Positions 22,561 through 30,472 of a stretch of 43,368 bases of DNA are shown here, piece by piece; positions within the stretch are counted from its first letter, which is position 1, and each line of letters starts with the position of its first letter. The DNA comes from Rhodanobacter sp. GTDB lineage: Bacteria > Pseudomonadota > Gammaproteobacteria > Xanthomonadales > Rhodanobacteraceae. A program made the translations under genes and the position numbers. The notes below the pieces were generated by a model. That model was not told the origin of the DNA, did not search any database, and was given only the letters and a program-made list of their open reading frames with translations. Where the stretch lies: contig DZBX01000007.1 of assembly GCA_022730075.1 (NCBI GenBank), positions 1 to 43,368 on the forward strand, given 5' to 3'.

Positions 22561-24780
22561 GTGCTGGAAAGCGCAGGCATCAACGTGCGTGGCCTCAGCC
22601 AGCGCGCCATTTTCAAATCGGCGCTGGGCGACAAGGTGCTGGACAAGCAGCAGATCGCCGCCGCCGGGCCGCTGGCTGGCGCGGCGCAGGCGCTTTCGTA
22701 CGCGCCCGGCGTGGCGGTCAGCAGTTACGGCGCCACCGGCAGCACGAAGTACATGATCAGCATCAACGGCATCAAGACGGGTTGGGGCGGGTTTTCCGGT
22801 GGCACCATCGATAACGGCAGCATCGCGACCAGTTTCGACGGCGTGCCGATGGCCAGCCCGGCGACGGGTCTGTGGCAATCATCGCAGTTGCCGCAGAATG
22901 CGTTGCTCGAGGGCATCCGCGTCACTTACGGCCCCGGCGATCCGGCCGATCGCTGGTACAACAACATCGGCGGCGCGCTGGCCTTCGTGCCGCTGCAGCC
23001 CAGCGCCAAGCCCGGCGGGCAGATCGCATTGAGTTACGGAAGCTACAACAGCCGCAACGTGTTCTTCAGCCTGCAGAGCGGCGATATAGGCGGCTGGGAA
23101 ACCGTGCTCGCTGGCGGCACCGGCAGCGCCGACGACTTCCGCCGCTCGCCCGATGGTTATGCCTGGCCCAGCAAGAACTTCGCCGGTTACTTCAAGACGC
23201 GCAAGAGCTTCGGCAACGGCGATGTCAGCTTCGGCGGCTACATCGGCGACGGCCACGGCTGGCGGCCCACGCCGATCCCGCTGACGCCGGTGCCGGGCAT
23301 CAGCGTCAACGGCCAGGACGCCAACGGCAACCCCAACCCGGGACCGCTGCTCAGCCAGCAAACCACGGGCTACTACAGCGCGCTCAACCAGAATGTCTGG
23401 GCCAAGGACGACTACAACCGCACCTGGCTGCTGTACGCGCGGCAGAACCTGCGCCTGGACGACACCACCACGCTGCACAATCTGCTCTGGTATCGCCAGG
23501 GCAACCGCCTGCACAAGCATTTCAACAACTACGTCGATGGCGCCAGCAACCTGTACGAATACAACAATCCGTACTCGAAAACCTATGGCGACAAGCTGTG
23601 GACCGAAATCGCGCTGCCCTACAACGACATCGCCGTGGGCGGCTATTTCCTCAACACTAAGTACAACTCGCGCAACGCTTTCTACAGTCCGCTGGCGCCT
23701 TACTATGGTTCATATCTGGTGCCCAACGCCCATTACCGCAGCGACTACTGGTACGTGACCGATCTGGCCGCCTTCGTGCAGGACACGATTACCCCGGTGC
23801 GCGGCGTCAGCATCACCCCGGGCCTGCGCGCGGTGAGTTTCCACACTGATTATTACCCGCGCGGCAATGTCGATTTCGCCGAGGCCTATGCGCTGTATCC
23901 GGACAACAATCAGGCCAAGCTGCCCGCGGCCAGCACCAACTACGACCGCATCGAGCCCTCCATCAGCGCGCGCTGGCAGCCATTGCGCTGGCTGGCGCTG
24001 TTCGGCAACTGGGGCGTGGCCTATCGCCTGCCTTCGGTGGGCGGCGGCGGCGGGCTTTATCAGAAGCATCCGGTCGGTGGGGACATCCTCGAGCGCGGCC
24101 TCGAATGGCAGGCCGGCATGAAGATGCATTGGTACCACGTGGGTGCGTTCCGCGATGTGCTGCTCAGTGGCAACTACTACCACCTGCATTTCAGCAACCA
24201 GTTCATCGGCGTGACCAGCGGCAACGGCCAGTTCCTCGGCCTGGGCACGGGCGATTCGAACTACCACGGCGTCAACCTCAGCGCCGAGGGCGCGCTGGGC
24301 GAAGCGCACCTGTTCGGCAACGCCAACTTCGAGCAGGCGCACTTCAACCACTACGCGTTCCAGGGCACCAACTACGACGGCCTGCCGGTGTCCTACGTGC
24401 CGGATACCACGTTCAATGCCGGCGCCTACTATCGCGCCCCGATGGGTGGCGGCATCGTGCTGACGCCGCGCGCCTGGTACCAGTACACCGGCAGCCAGCA
24501 CGTCTTCGACAACAACCTCGGCGCACCCAGCCGGCAGACCATGCCGGCCTACGGCACCCTGAATCTGTCGGTGGGCGCGGAGCTGCCGCGCGATCTGGCT
24601 GGTGGCCTCGCGCATTCGATCGAGCTCAGCCTCGAAATGCTCAACGCGCTGGGCAAGCGCTACAACAGCTTCGAGGAGATTTCTTCCGGCGGGCTGTACA
24701 ACACACCTGCGGCGGGCTACGTGCTGGCACTGCCGGGCACGCCGCGGGTCATCTACGGCACGCTGGACGTGAAGTTCTGA
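22402..24780 (+). CDS. TonB-dependent outer membrane receptor 1
   Basis: The protein has 792 residues. The signal peptide ends near LAVAHA. A short linker with the TonB-box-like STVEVKA follows, then a plug domain (about 85-210: LSYAPGVAVSSYGATGSTKYMISINGIK.., RVTYGPGDPADRWYNNIGGALAF) and a 22-strand barrel that ends in an aromatic residue (TLDVKF). The substrate is not evident, since no siderophore or cobalamin gene lies near. The plug has no close likeness to receptor 2 although the two share the signal peptide. The ATG at 22402 is preceded by GAGG. Confidence 0.9.
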   Translation: MRRPVRRSLPRHALAAAILCALTLPLAVAHAEDASNASPQNAQQLSTVEVKAKVLESAGINVRGLSQRAIFKSALGDKVLDKQQIAAAGPLAGAAQALSYAPGVAVSSYGATGSTKYMISINGIKTGWGGFSGGTIDNGSIATSFDGVPMASPATGLWQSSQLPQNALLEGIRVTYGPGDPADRWYNNIGGALAFVPLQPSAKPGGQIALSYGSYNSRNVFFSLQSGDIGGWETVLAGGTGSADDFRRSPDGYAWPSKNFAGYFKTRKSFGNGDVSFGGYIGDGHGWRPTPIPLTPVPGISVNGQDANGNPNPGPLLSQQTTGYYSALNQNVWAKDDYNRTWLLYARQNLRLDDTTTLHNLLWYRQGNRLHKHFNNYVDGASNLYEYNNPYSKTYGDKLWTEIALPYNDIAVGGYFLNTKYNSRNAFYSPLAPYYGSYLVPNAHYRSDYWYVTDLAAFVQDTITPVRGVSITPGLRAVSFHTDYYPRGNVDFAEAYALYPDNNQAKLPAASTNYDRIEPSISARWQPLRWLALFGNWGVAYRLPSVGGGGGLYQKHPVGGDILERGLEWQAGMKMHWYHVGAFRDVLLSGNYYHLHFSNQFIGVTSGNGQFLGLGTGDSNYHGVNLSAEGALGEAHLFGNANFEQAHFNHYAFQGTNYDGLPVSYVPDTTFNAGAYYRAPMGGGIVLTPRAWYQYTGSQHVFDNNLGAPSRQTMPAYGTLNLSVGAELPRDLAGGLAHSIELSLEMLNALGKRYNSFEEISSGGLYNTPAAGYVLALPGTPRVIYGTLDVKF

Positions 24781-24797
24781 CGGTAGATCGGGCGTGG

Positions 24798-24836
24798 GCA
24801 CGGCCATGAGGGTCGCGCAGGGATGCGCGGCCGTGC
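24798..24836 (+). terminator. Compound hairpin after receptor 1 (possible terminator)
   Basis: GCACGGCC (24798-24805) pairs with GGCCGTGC (24829-24836), and an inner CGCGCA/TGCGCG stem adds stability. There is no T-run, so termination by this hairpin alone is doubtful. The hairpin abuts the mnmG fragment. Confidence 0.35.
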
Positions 24837-24915
24837 AGGTCGCTTGACCGCGGCGTTTCAGATGCACCAGCAGCAAGCCAATCGCGGCCGGGCTGACGCC
24901 GCTGATGCGACCGGC
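24836..24915 (-). pseudogene. Orphan 3'-end fragment of mnmG
   Basis: Eighty bases match the 3' end of the intact mnmG at 27574-27653 with 71 identities and no gap. The frame still reads [20 protein letters not shown], ending KRRGQA, against [20 protein letters not shown] in the intact gene. Most changes are synonymous, and the stop codon TGA has become TGC. The rest of mnmG is missing on this side. The fragment lies in the same orientation as the intact gene and sits between the two receptors. It reflects duplication or replacement involving mnmG, see findings. Confidence 0.85.
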
Positions 24916-24955
24916 GGTGTCCACGGCGACAAGGCCTCGCATTAACACATGCCCA

Positions 24956-24982
24956 TTGCAGCGACATGTCAACAGGCATAAT
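24956..24982 (+). promoter_or_regulatory. Weak candidate promoter of receptor 2
   Basis: TTGCAG (24956-24961) and CATAAT (24977-24982) resemble -35 and -10 boxes with a 15-base spacer, which is short. They lie outside the duplicated cassette, so the two receptors would have different promoters but the same leader. Confidence 0.3.
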
Positions 24983-25019
24983 TCTTCGTATGGTTTCCGC
25001 CATTGAGTCGTTGTCCCAG

Positions 25020-25242
25020 TGCAACGTCACGGACTTGCGCGTTGCCCAGCCTGTGCAAACCGTTTTTTCACATCGAGGTTTGCATGCGTCGCCCCGTTCG
25101 CCGTTCCCTGTCACACCACGCCCTGGCCGCCGCGATCCTGTGCGCCCTGACCCTGCCGCTGGCCGTGGCGCACGCGGAGGATGCGAGCAACGCCTCGCCG
25201 CAGAACGCGCGGCAGCTCTCCACCGTCGAAGTGAAGGCCAGG
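25020..25242 (+). repeat. Direct repeat copy B: leader and signal-peptide cassette of receptor 2
   Basis: This is the partner of 22338-22560. The first 70 bases are identical to copy A, and differences appear only after the ATG. The cassette covers the untranslated leader, signal peptide and TonB-box region, and similarity stops near codon 53 of both receptors. Confidence 0.92.
25054..25084 (+). promoter_or_regulatory. Start-codon hairpin in the leader of receptor 2
   Basis: This element has the same 8-bp stem (25054-25061 with 25077-25084) and loop as before receptor 1. It would again cover part of the ribosome binding site and the start codon. Confidence 0.5.
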
Positions 25243-27408
25243 GCGCTGCCATCCAAGCATGCGCCCACGCACGCATCGCTGAAGGCAACGCAGCCGCAAT
25301 CAGTCATCGGCCGCAATTACATCGAGAACGCACAGTCGCCGGCGGCCAACTACAGCGACATCGTCGCCATCGCGCCCAGCGTGGTGGACATCGAACCCAA
25401 TGGGCCAGGCCTGGCCAACAGCAAGGGGCTATCCATCCGCGGCTTCCAGGATGGCCAGTACAACCTCACCTGGGATGGCATCCCGGTCGGCGATGCCAAC
25501 GACTTCACGCACCACTCGGCCGAATATTTCATGCCGCAGGACCTCGGTTCGGTCAGCTTGGATCGCGGCCCGGGCAATGCCTCGACCGTCGGCTTCGCCA
25601 CCTTCGGCGGCACCATCGGGCTGCACACCAAGGATCCGCTGCCACATCCGCAGACCACCCTTTACGGCGCTCTCGGCAGCTACGGCACGCACCTGGCCGG
25701 AGCCGAATTCGACACCGGCGTGATGCACGATTACGGCGATCTTTCGGCCTTCATCGACGTGCGTGGTCTCAGCAGCAACGGTGCGCTGAGCGGCGCCACA
25801 CTGGATCGCAAGAATGTCTTCGCCAAGGCCGTCAAGCCGCTGGGCGAGCACACCACACTGACCGTGGTGGCCATGGCCAACCGCAACACCGGCGGCAACG
25901 CCGCCATCGTCGGCGCCACCAGCTACCCCTACGTGGCCGTGGACAAGAAAGGTGGCCCATGGACCAGCCCGCTGCCGGGACAGATGCAGATCTTCGGGCC
26001 CGGCTATGATCTTTCGGGCAATCCGCAGAGCCAGGCCTACACCGGCTACAACTACGACGATTTCGATACCGACTTCGGCTATATCGGTCTGCAGTCGGAT
26101 CTCGGCGGCGTGCACATCGACAACAAGCTGTACACCTACGCCTACTACCACGACGGCTGGAACGGCCTCGACCCCAACGGCGGCGGCTGCGACCATGGCC
26201 AGATCAACTGCCTGACGCCCGACGGCACCTTCCCGGCCAAGGCCGATACGCCCAATGGCACCGTGTACGGCGCGAACGACATTCCCGGCCAGCAGATGTA
26301 TCTGCGCTATCGCAACTGGGGCGACTTGCTGCGCATGAGCCAGAAGCTCGGGCCAGGCGCGCTGCTGTACGGCGTATGGTTCAACCGCCAGCTGTATCAC
26401 CGCTATCAGGCCGAAATCGACCTCAGCAACAACGATGCCTTCAACGCCACGCCGCCAGGCGCCGCGATCGATCGTTACATCAACGGCACGTTTACTGTCT
26501 GGCAGCCCTACCTGCAATACGACTGGGCGATCACCTCCGGCACCACGCTCAGCGCCGGCCTGAAATACGCGCGCTTCACCCGCCACGACGACGCGCCGAT
26601 CCAGCAGAAGGTGAAAAAGCCCTTGAACTACCAGCAGACCTGGTCGAAGCTGCTGCCGGCGCTGGAACTGCACCAGATGATCGATGATCACTGGTCGGCC
26701 TACGCACAGGTGGCCAAGGGCTATCTGGCACCGAACGAGAATCTGTTCTACGTTCCCGACCCCGGCCAGTCCACCGCGAACGTGGTGCCCGAGCAGACCA
26801 CCAACTATCAGCTCGGCACGGTGTACAGCGACGCGCGGCTGAACCTGCAGGCCGATGTCTATCGCATCAACTTCAGCAACATGGTCACCAGCGTCAAGAT
26901 CGCCGGCGTCTCCTATTTCCAGAACCTCGGCGGCACCACCTACAAGGGTGCCGAGATCGAGGGCAGCTACCTGCTCGGCGCCGGTTTCAGCCTGTACGCC
27001 AATGCCAGCTACAACAAGGCCACGCAAAACAGCTCGGGGCTGCAACTGAAAAAGGTGCCCACGCATACCTTCGCCGCCGGCCTGCTGTATCGCGGTGGCC
27101 ACTGGGAGGCCTCGCTGCTGGCCAAGTCCATCGGTGCGCGCTGGGGTGATTACGGCACCGCCGCCAACGGCAGCACGGTGGGCATCTACCGTCTGCCGGC
27201 GCTGACCGTGGCCAACGCCGCCGTGCACTACCGTTTCGGCGCCGACAGCCCGCTGCCGCGCGGCTCGCGCATCGGCCTGCAGATCTTCAACCTCACCGAC
27301 ACGCGCAAGCTCGACGACCTCGCCGGCTACACCGCAGGCAAAGTGCCGCTGTTCTACGCCATGACCGGGCGCAGCATCATGGCCAGCTTCAGCGTGCCGT
27401 TCCGCTGA
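25084..27408 (+). CDS. TonB-dependent outer membrane receptor 2
   Basis: The protein has 774 residues. Its signal peptide and TonB box are nearly those of receptor 1, but plug and barrel are of another subfamily. GLSIRGFQDGQYNLTWDGIP, GDANDFTHHSAEYF and VSLDRGPGNASTVGFATFGG are conserved in this type of receptor. The barrel ends MASFSVPFR with a penultimate Phe. No ligand can be named. The stop codon lies within the left arm of an 11-bp inverted repeat. The gene converges on mnmG. Confidence 0.9.
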   Translation: MRRPVRRSLSHHALAAAILCALTLPLAVAHAEDASNASPQNARQLSTVEVKARALPSKHAPTHASLKATQPQSVIGRNYIENAQSPAANYSDIVAIAPSVVDIEPNGPGLANSKGLSIRGFQDGQYNLTWDGIPVGDANDFTHHSAEYFMPQDLGSVSLDRGPGNASTVGFATFGGTIGLHTKDPLPHPQTTLYGALGSYGTHLAGAEFDTGVMHDYGDLSAFIDVRGLSSNGALSGATLDRKNVFAKAVKPLGEHTTLTVVAMANRNTGGNAAIVGATSYPYVAVDKKGGPWTSPLPGQMQIFGPGYDLSGNPQSQAYTGYNYDDFDTDFGYIGLQSDLGGVHIDNKLYTYAYYHDGWNGLDPNGGGCDHGQINCLTPDGTFPAKADTPNGTVYGANDIPGQQMYLRYRNWGDLLRMSQKLGPGALLYGVWFNRQLYHRYQAEIDLSNNDAFNATPPGAAIDRYINGTFTVWQPYLQYDWAITSGTTLSAGLKYARFTRHDDAPIQQKVKKPLNYQQTWSKLLPALELHQMIDDHWSAYAQVAKGYLAPNENLFYVPDPGQSTANVVPEQTTNYQLGTVYSDARLNLQADVYRINFSNMVTSVKIAGVSYFQNLGGTTYKGAEIEGSYLLGAGFSLYANASYNKATQNSSGLQLKKVPTHTFAAGLLYRGGHWEASLLAKSIGARWGDYGTAANGSTVGIYRLPALTVANAAVHYRFGADSPLPRGSRIGLQIFNLTDTRKLDDLAGYTAGKVPLFYAMTGRSIMASFSVPFR

Positions 27409-27546
27409 GAGGCTGTAAATTTTTCAGCCTCTCAGCCCGGCCATGGATGGCCGGACGCGCCGATGAGAAATTCCGCACGACGCGGAATTTCTCACAGGCG
27501 CTGAGCAGACGCTCGTGCCGCCGGGGCGCTGGCGTGCCCGGCGGCA
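27405..27546. repeat. Cluster of four hairpins between receptor 2 and mnmG
   Basis: Four perfect inverted repeats follow one another. They are 27405-27415 with 27425-27435 (11 bp, A/T-rich loop), 27437-27444 with 27447-27454 (8 bp), 27464-27476 with 27482-27494 (13 bp) and 27516-27525 with 27537-27546 (10 bp). None has a classical T-run after the stem. They probably separate or stabilise the two convergent transcripts, and at least some may be repetitive elements. Confidence 0.7.
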
Positions 27547-27572
27547 TGGAGGGGCGTGCTGCCGTGCGCGCC

Positions 27573-29441
27573 TCAGGCCGCCTGGCCGCGGCGTTTCAGA
27601 TGCACCAGCAGCAGGCCGATGGCGGCGGGGGTGACGCCGCTGATGCGGCCGGCCTGGCCGATGTTGGTCGGGCGGATCGCCTGCAGCTTGCCGCGCACTT
27701 CGGCCGAGAGCCCGCGCACGCCGGCGTAATCGAAATCGGTGGGGATCGGAGTGTCGACTTGGCGGCGCTGACGTTCGATCTCATCCTGCTGGCGCTGCAG
27801 GTAACCCGTGTAGCGCGCCTGCACATCCAGTTGCAGCGCCGCGGCGGAGTCATCGAGACCGGGGCCGAAGCCTTCGATCTGCATCAGCCGCGGGTAGTCC
27901 AGCTCGGGCCGGCGCAGCAAGTCCAGCGCGCTGTTCTCGCGCGTCAGCACGATGCCGGCTTGTGCCAGCGCCGCGCCCAGCGCGTTGCCCGGGCCGGCCC
28001 ACAACGCGGCGAGGCGCGTGCATTCCGTGCTGATCGCGTGCTGCTTGTCGTGCACGCGCGCCAGCGCCGCGTCATCGATCAGGCCCAGCGCGTGCGCCTG
28101 ATCGCCCAAACGCAGATCGGCGTTGTCCTCGCGCAGCAGCAGGCGGTATTCGGCGCGCGAAGTGAACATGCGGTAGGGCTCGCTGGTGCCCAGGGTGACC
28201 AGATCGTCGATCAGCACGCCGATGTAGGCCTCGTCGCGACGCGGCGTCCACGGCGCCTCGCCGCGTGCATGACGCGCGGCGTTGAGCCCGGCGATGAGTC
28301 CCTGCGCGGCGGCTTCCTCGTAGCCGGTGGTGCCGTTGATCTGGCCGGCGAAGAACAGGCCGTCGATGGCCTTGGTCTGCAACGATGGCCATAGCCCGCG
28401 CGGATCGAAATAGTCGTACTCGATGGCGTAGCCGGGCCGCGTGATCTCGGCGCGTTCGAGGCCGGGGATGCTGCGCACCAGCGCCAGTTGCGCGTCGTAG
28501 GGCAGCGAGGTCGAAATGCCGTTGGGATACAGCTCGCCGCTGTCCAGGCCCTCGGGCTCGATGAAGATCTGGTGGCGGTCCTTGTCGGCGAAGCGCACCA
28601 CCTTGTCCTCGATCGAGGGGCAATAGCGCGGGCCGATGCCTTCGATGCGGCCGGTGTACAGCGGCGAGCGGTCCAGCGCGGCGCGGATGATCGCGTGCGT
28701 CTGCGGCTGCGTGTAGGTGATGTGGCAGGGCACCTGCGCGGGCGGCGGCGCGCTGCGTCCGTGCAGCGCGAAACAGGGCAACGGCGTCTCGCCGGGCTGT
28801 GGCTCCATCACCGAGAAGTCCACGCTGCGCCGGTCGATGCGCGGCGGCGTGCCGGTCTTCAGGCGACCCACGCCGAGGTCGAGTTCGCGCAGGCGTTCGG
28901 CCAGGCGCTGCGCCGGGGCCTCGCCGGCACGACCGCCAGCGTAGTGCTCGAGGCCGACATGGATCTTGCCGGCCAGGAAGGTTCCGGCCGTGAGCACCAC
29001 CGCGTGCGCGCGGAACTCGAGGCCCATCTGCGTGCGCACCCCCACCACGCGCGTGCCCTCGAGCAACACGTCGTCGACCGCCTGCTGGAACAGGCGCAGG
29101 CCGGGCGCGGTTTCCAGCGCGCGGCGCACGTGCGCCTTGTACAGCGCACGATCGGCCTGGCAGCGCGTGGCGCGCACCGCCGGACCCTTGGATGCATTCA
29201 GCGTGCGCCAGTGGATGCCGGCGGCATCCGCGGCGCGGCCCATCAATCCGCCCAGCGCCTCGATCTCGCGCACCAGATGACCCTTGCCGATGCCGCCGAT
29301 GGCCGGGTTGCAGCTCATCTGCCCCAGCGTGTCGATGCTGTGGCTGAGCAGCAGCGTGCGCGCGCCGCAGCGTGCGGCGGCGAGGGCGGCTTCGGTGCCG
29401 GCGTGACCGCCGCCGACGACGATGACATCGAACGTTTCCAT
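27573..29441 (-). CDS. mnmG: tRNA uridine-5-carboxymethylaminomethyl synthesis enzyme MnmG (GidA)
   Basis: MnmG is an FAD protein that with MnmE modifies U34 of certain tRNAs. The 622-residue protein is of normal length. [19 protein letters not shown] is the dinucleotide-binding start, [22 protein letters not shown] is the MnmG signature, and [19 protein letters not shown] and [17 protein letters not shown] follow. The C-terminal helical domain that binds MnmE is complete. The ATG at 29441 is chosen over a GTG one codon earlier. Fragments of the gene's 3' and 5' ends lie to the left (24836-24915) and right (29579-29614). No rsmG follows. Confidence 0.96.
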   Translation of the reverse strand: METFDVIVVGGGHAGTEAALAAARCGARTLLLSHSIDTLGQMSCNPAIGGIGKGHLVREIEALGGLMGRAADAAGIHWRTLNASKGPAVRATRCQADRALYKAHVRRALETAPGLRLFQQAVDDVLLEGTRVVGVRTQMGLEFRAHAVVLTAGTFLAGKIHVGLEHYAGGRAGEAPAQRLAERLRELDLGVGRLKTGTPPRIDRRSVDFSVMEPQPGETPLPCFALHGRSAPPPAQVPCHITYTQPQTHAIIRAALDRSPLYTGRIEGIGPRYCPSIEDKVVRFADKDRHQIFIEPEGLDSGELYPNGISTSLPYDAQLALVRSIPGLERAEITRPGYAIEYDYFDPRGLWPSLQTKAIDGLFFAGQINGTTGYEEAAAQGLIAGLNAARHARGEAPWTPRRDEAYIGVLIDDLVTLGTSEPYRMFTSRAEYRLLLREDNADLRLGDQAHALGLIDDAALARVHDKQHAISTECTRLAALWAGPGNALGAALAQAGIVLTRENSALDLLRRPELDYPRLMQIEGFGPGLDDSAAALQLDVQARYTGYLQRQQDEIERQRRQVDTPIPTDFDYAGVRGLSAEVRGKLQAIRPTNIGQAGRISGVTPAAIGLLLVHLKRRGQAA

Positions 29442-29535
29442 CACAGCCTGCTCCGCTGGGGTTGTTTTGACGCCGCGCCGGCGGCGCTCACGACGGTGAC
29501 CAGGCCCGCGCCTCCTGCGCGCGCCAAGTCACCCG

Positions 29536-29579
29536 GCGTGCGGCAGTCCTGCCGCACGCGCGCAAGGCATGCCTTGCGC
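29536..29579. repeat. Two adjacent palindromes (REP-like)
   Basis: GCGTGCGGCA (29536-29545) pairs with TGCCGCACGC (29550-29559) around a 4-base loop. The next 20 bases, GCGCAAGGCATGCCTTGCGC (29560-29579), are a perfect palindrome. The second one ends exactly where the mnmG 5' fragment begins. The pair resembles repetitive extragenic palindromes, but no second copy is present in this window. Confidence 0.6.
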
Positions 29580-29614
29580 CCACCGCCCACCACGATGACA
29601 TCGAAGGTTTCCAT
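29579..29614 (-). pseudogene. Orphan 5'-end fragment of mnmG
   Basis: Twelve codons ([12 protein letters not shown]) repeat the start of mnmG, with 31 of 36 bases matching 29406-29441. Similarity continues into the upstream region to about 29637 (GCCTGCTC followed by a related stretch, with a one-base indel). After the third glycine the sequence runs into palindromes and is not MnmG. The fragment has the same orientation as the intact gene and lies 138 bases upstream of its start. Confidence 0.75.
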
Positions 29615-29840
29615 TACTCGCCTGCTCTGTTGCGGTCGATCCAGCACCACGCTGCGCCGGTCTGCGCCGCGTTGCGTCACCTCGCGTGGCTGCGGCCATC
29701 ACGCAAGTCATTGTCGCAAAAGGCGCGGTCGGCGTGGCATGAAACCTGCTGACTCATTCTCGCACTTCCATCCCGCAACGCGTTCGCGAGCACGCCGAGA
29801 CCGGAATTCAGGGGCCGGTCGCACGAGGGTGGGAGGAAGC

Positions 29841-29869
29841 AACGGCCTGGGCTTGCCCGGGCCGTTTTT
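29841..29869 (+). terminator. Rho-independent terminator upstream of the intron relic
   Basis: AACGGCCTGGG (29841-29851) pairs with CCCGGGCCGTT (29856-29866), leaving a small loop, and five Ts run to 29869. It ends a rightward transcript for which no protein gene is visible, see the small-RNA candidate in the findings. The group II intron relic begins three bases after the T-run. Confidence 0.75.
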
Positions 29870-29872
29870 CTG

Positions 29873-30134
29873 GTGCGCCCGGCAGGGCGCACCTGCTTGG
29901 AGGTGAAAGTCCTCTATCCACCCGGCAAGGGGCCACAATGGACAAGGCCCGTGGTGGAACAGTGGTGCCAGCCACATGAATCACGCGTTTCCGAAAGCCT
30001 TCTTCGACCGGCTGAGGTTGGTCTCGATGCTCGACACCAGCCGGTATCTTCAGCGTCACTCGTGAACCGCCGTATGCGGAACCGCACGTACGGTGGTGTG
30101 GGAGGGGGCCGGAGGATTCCAGCTCCCTACCCGA
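29873..30134 (+). mobile_element. Shrunken ORF-less group II intron relic
   Basis: The 5' end GTGCGCCCGGCAGGGCGCAC and GGAGGTGAAAGTCCTC match the start and domain I of bacterial group II introns. Near the 3' end GTGAACCGCCGTATGCGG, then GCACGTACGGTGGTGTGGG, form domain V. GGGAG...CTCCCTACCCGAT is domain VI, with a candidate branch-point A seven bases from the end. The whole unit is only about 262 bases and has no reverse transcriptase, so most of domains I-IV is gone and it cannot move on its own. Its position right after a terminator is typical of class C introns. The class itself cannot be fixed by eye. Confidence 0.75.
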
Positions 30135-30217
30135 TCCGTGTGGCCGGTTGCAGCCGCGCGATCGGGTCACGCCGGAGGCGTCGGGCGCGGCGCGCACATG
30201 CGCGTGCGAAGAGTAGA

Positions 30218-30281
30218 TCTGGCGCCCGGCGGTCACAGGAACAGGGGGAATCCAGGATGACCGTTTGAGCCGGGCGCCAGA
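30218..30281. repeat. Long hairpin-forming element
   Basis: TCTGGCGCCCGGC (30218-30230) pairs perfectly with GCCGGGCGCCAGA (30269-30281), and GGTCA/TGACC (30231-30235 with 30258-30262) continues the stem. The loop contains an AGGGGGAA run. I found no gene here. I considered an integron attC site, but its core motifs are lacking. Confidence 0.6.
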
Positions 30282-30298
30282 AGCCTTGAAACCGGTGT

Positions 30299-30330
30299 CC
30301 TGCGTGCTGTAACACCCCGTAACACGCAGG
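30299..30330. repeat. Inverted repeat with internal direct repeat
   Basis: CCTGCGTG (30299-30306) pairs with CACGCAGG (30323-30330), and GTAACAC occurs twice inside (30309-30315 and 30319-30325). This may be a regulatory site upstream of the small gene at 30473. The rest of 30331-30472 shows no gene or strong promoter. Confidence 0.4.
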
Positions 30331-30472
30331 AATGGGCGCACGGTGTCATCCGCTGCCCCGCAGTGTCAAGGCGCGGGCTGCGCTGTCGCGTTTCTGGTGC
30401 AGTCAACGTTCATTCTCCAGCTTGGCATGCGACATGCATCACATCCCCCGTCCATCACCGGGAGTCCACACC

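Noticed and set aside
29441-29680. 79-codon frame starting with the mnmG 5' fragment as a gene
   Set aside because: After [12 protein letters not shown] it reads through palindromes and upstream DNA of the intact gene. It looks like debris, not a functional protein.
29737-29869. Signal recognition particle RNA (ffs)
   Set aside because: GGGAGGAAGCAACGG is reminiscent of the GGAAGGAAGCAGC core, but the rest of the conserved apical loop (CAGGTCCGG) is missing.
30218-30281. Integron attC site
   Set aside because: The stem is perfect rather than imperfect with extrahelical bases, and the RYYYAAC/GTTRRRY core pair is not found.
29808-30341. 177-codon leftward open frame
   Set aside because: It crosses the terminator and the group II intron relic on the opposite strand, has no recognisable family and is explained by the structured RNA-like DNA.
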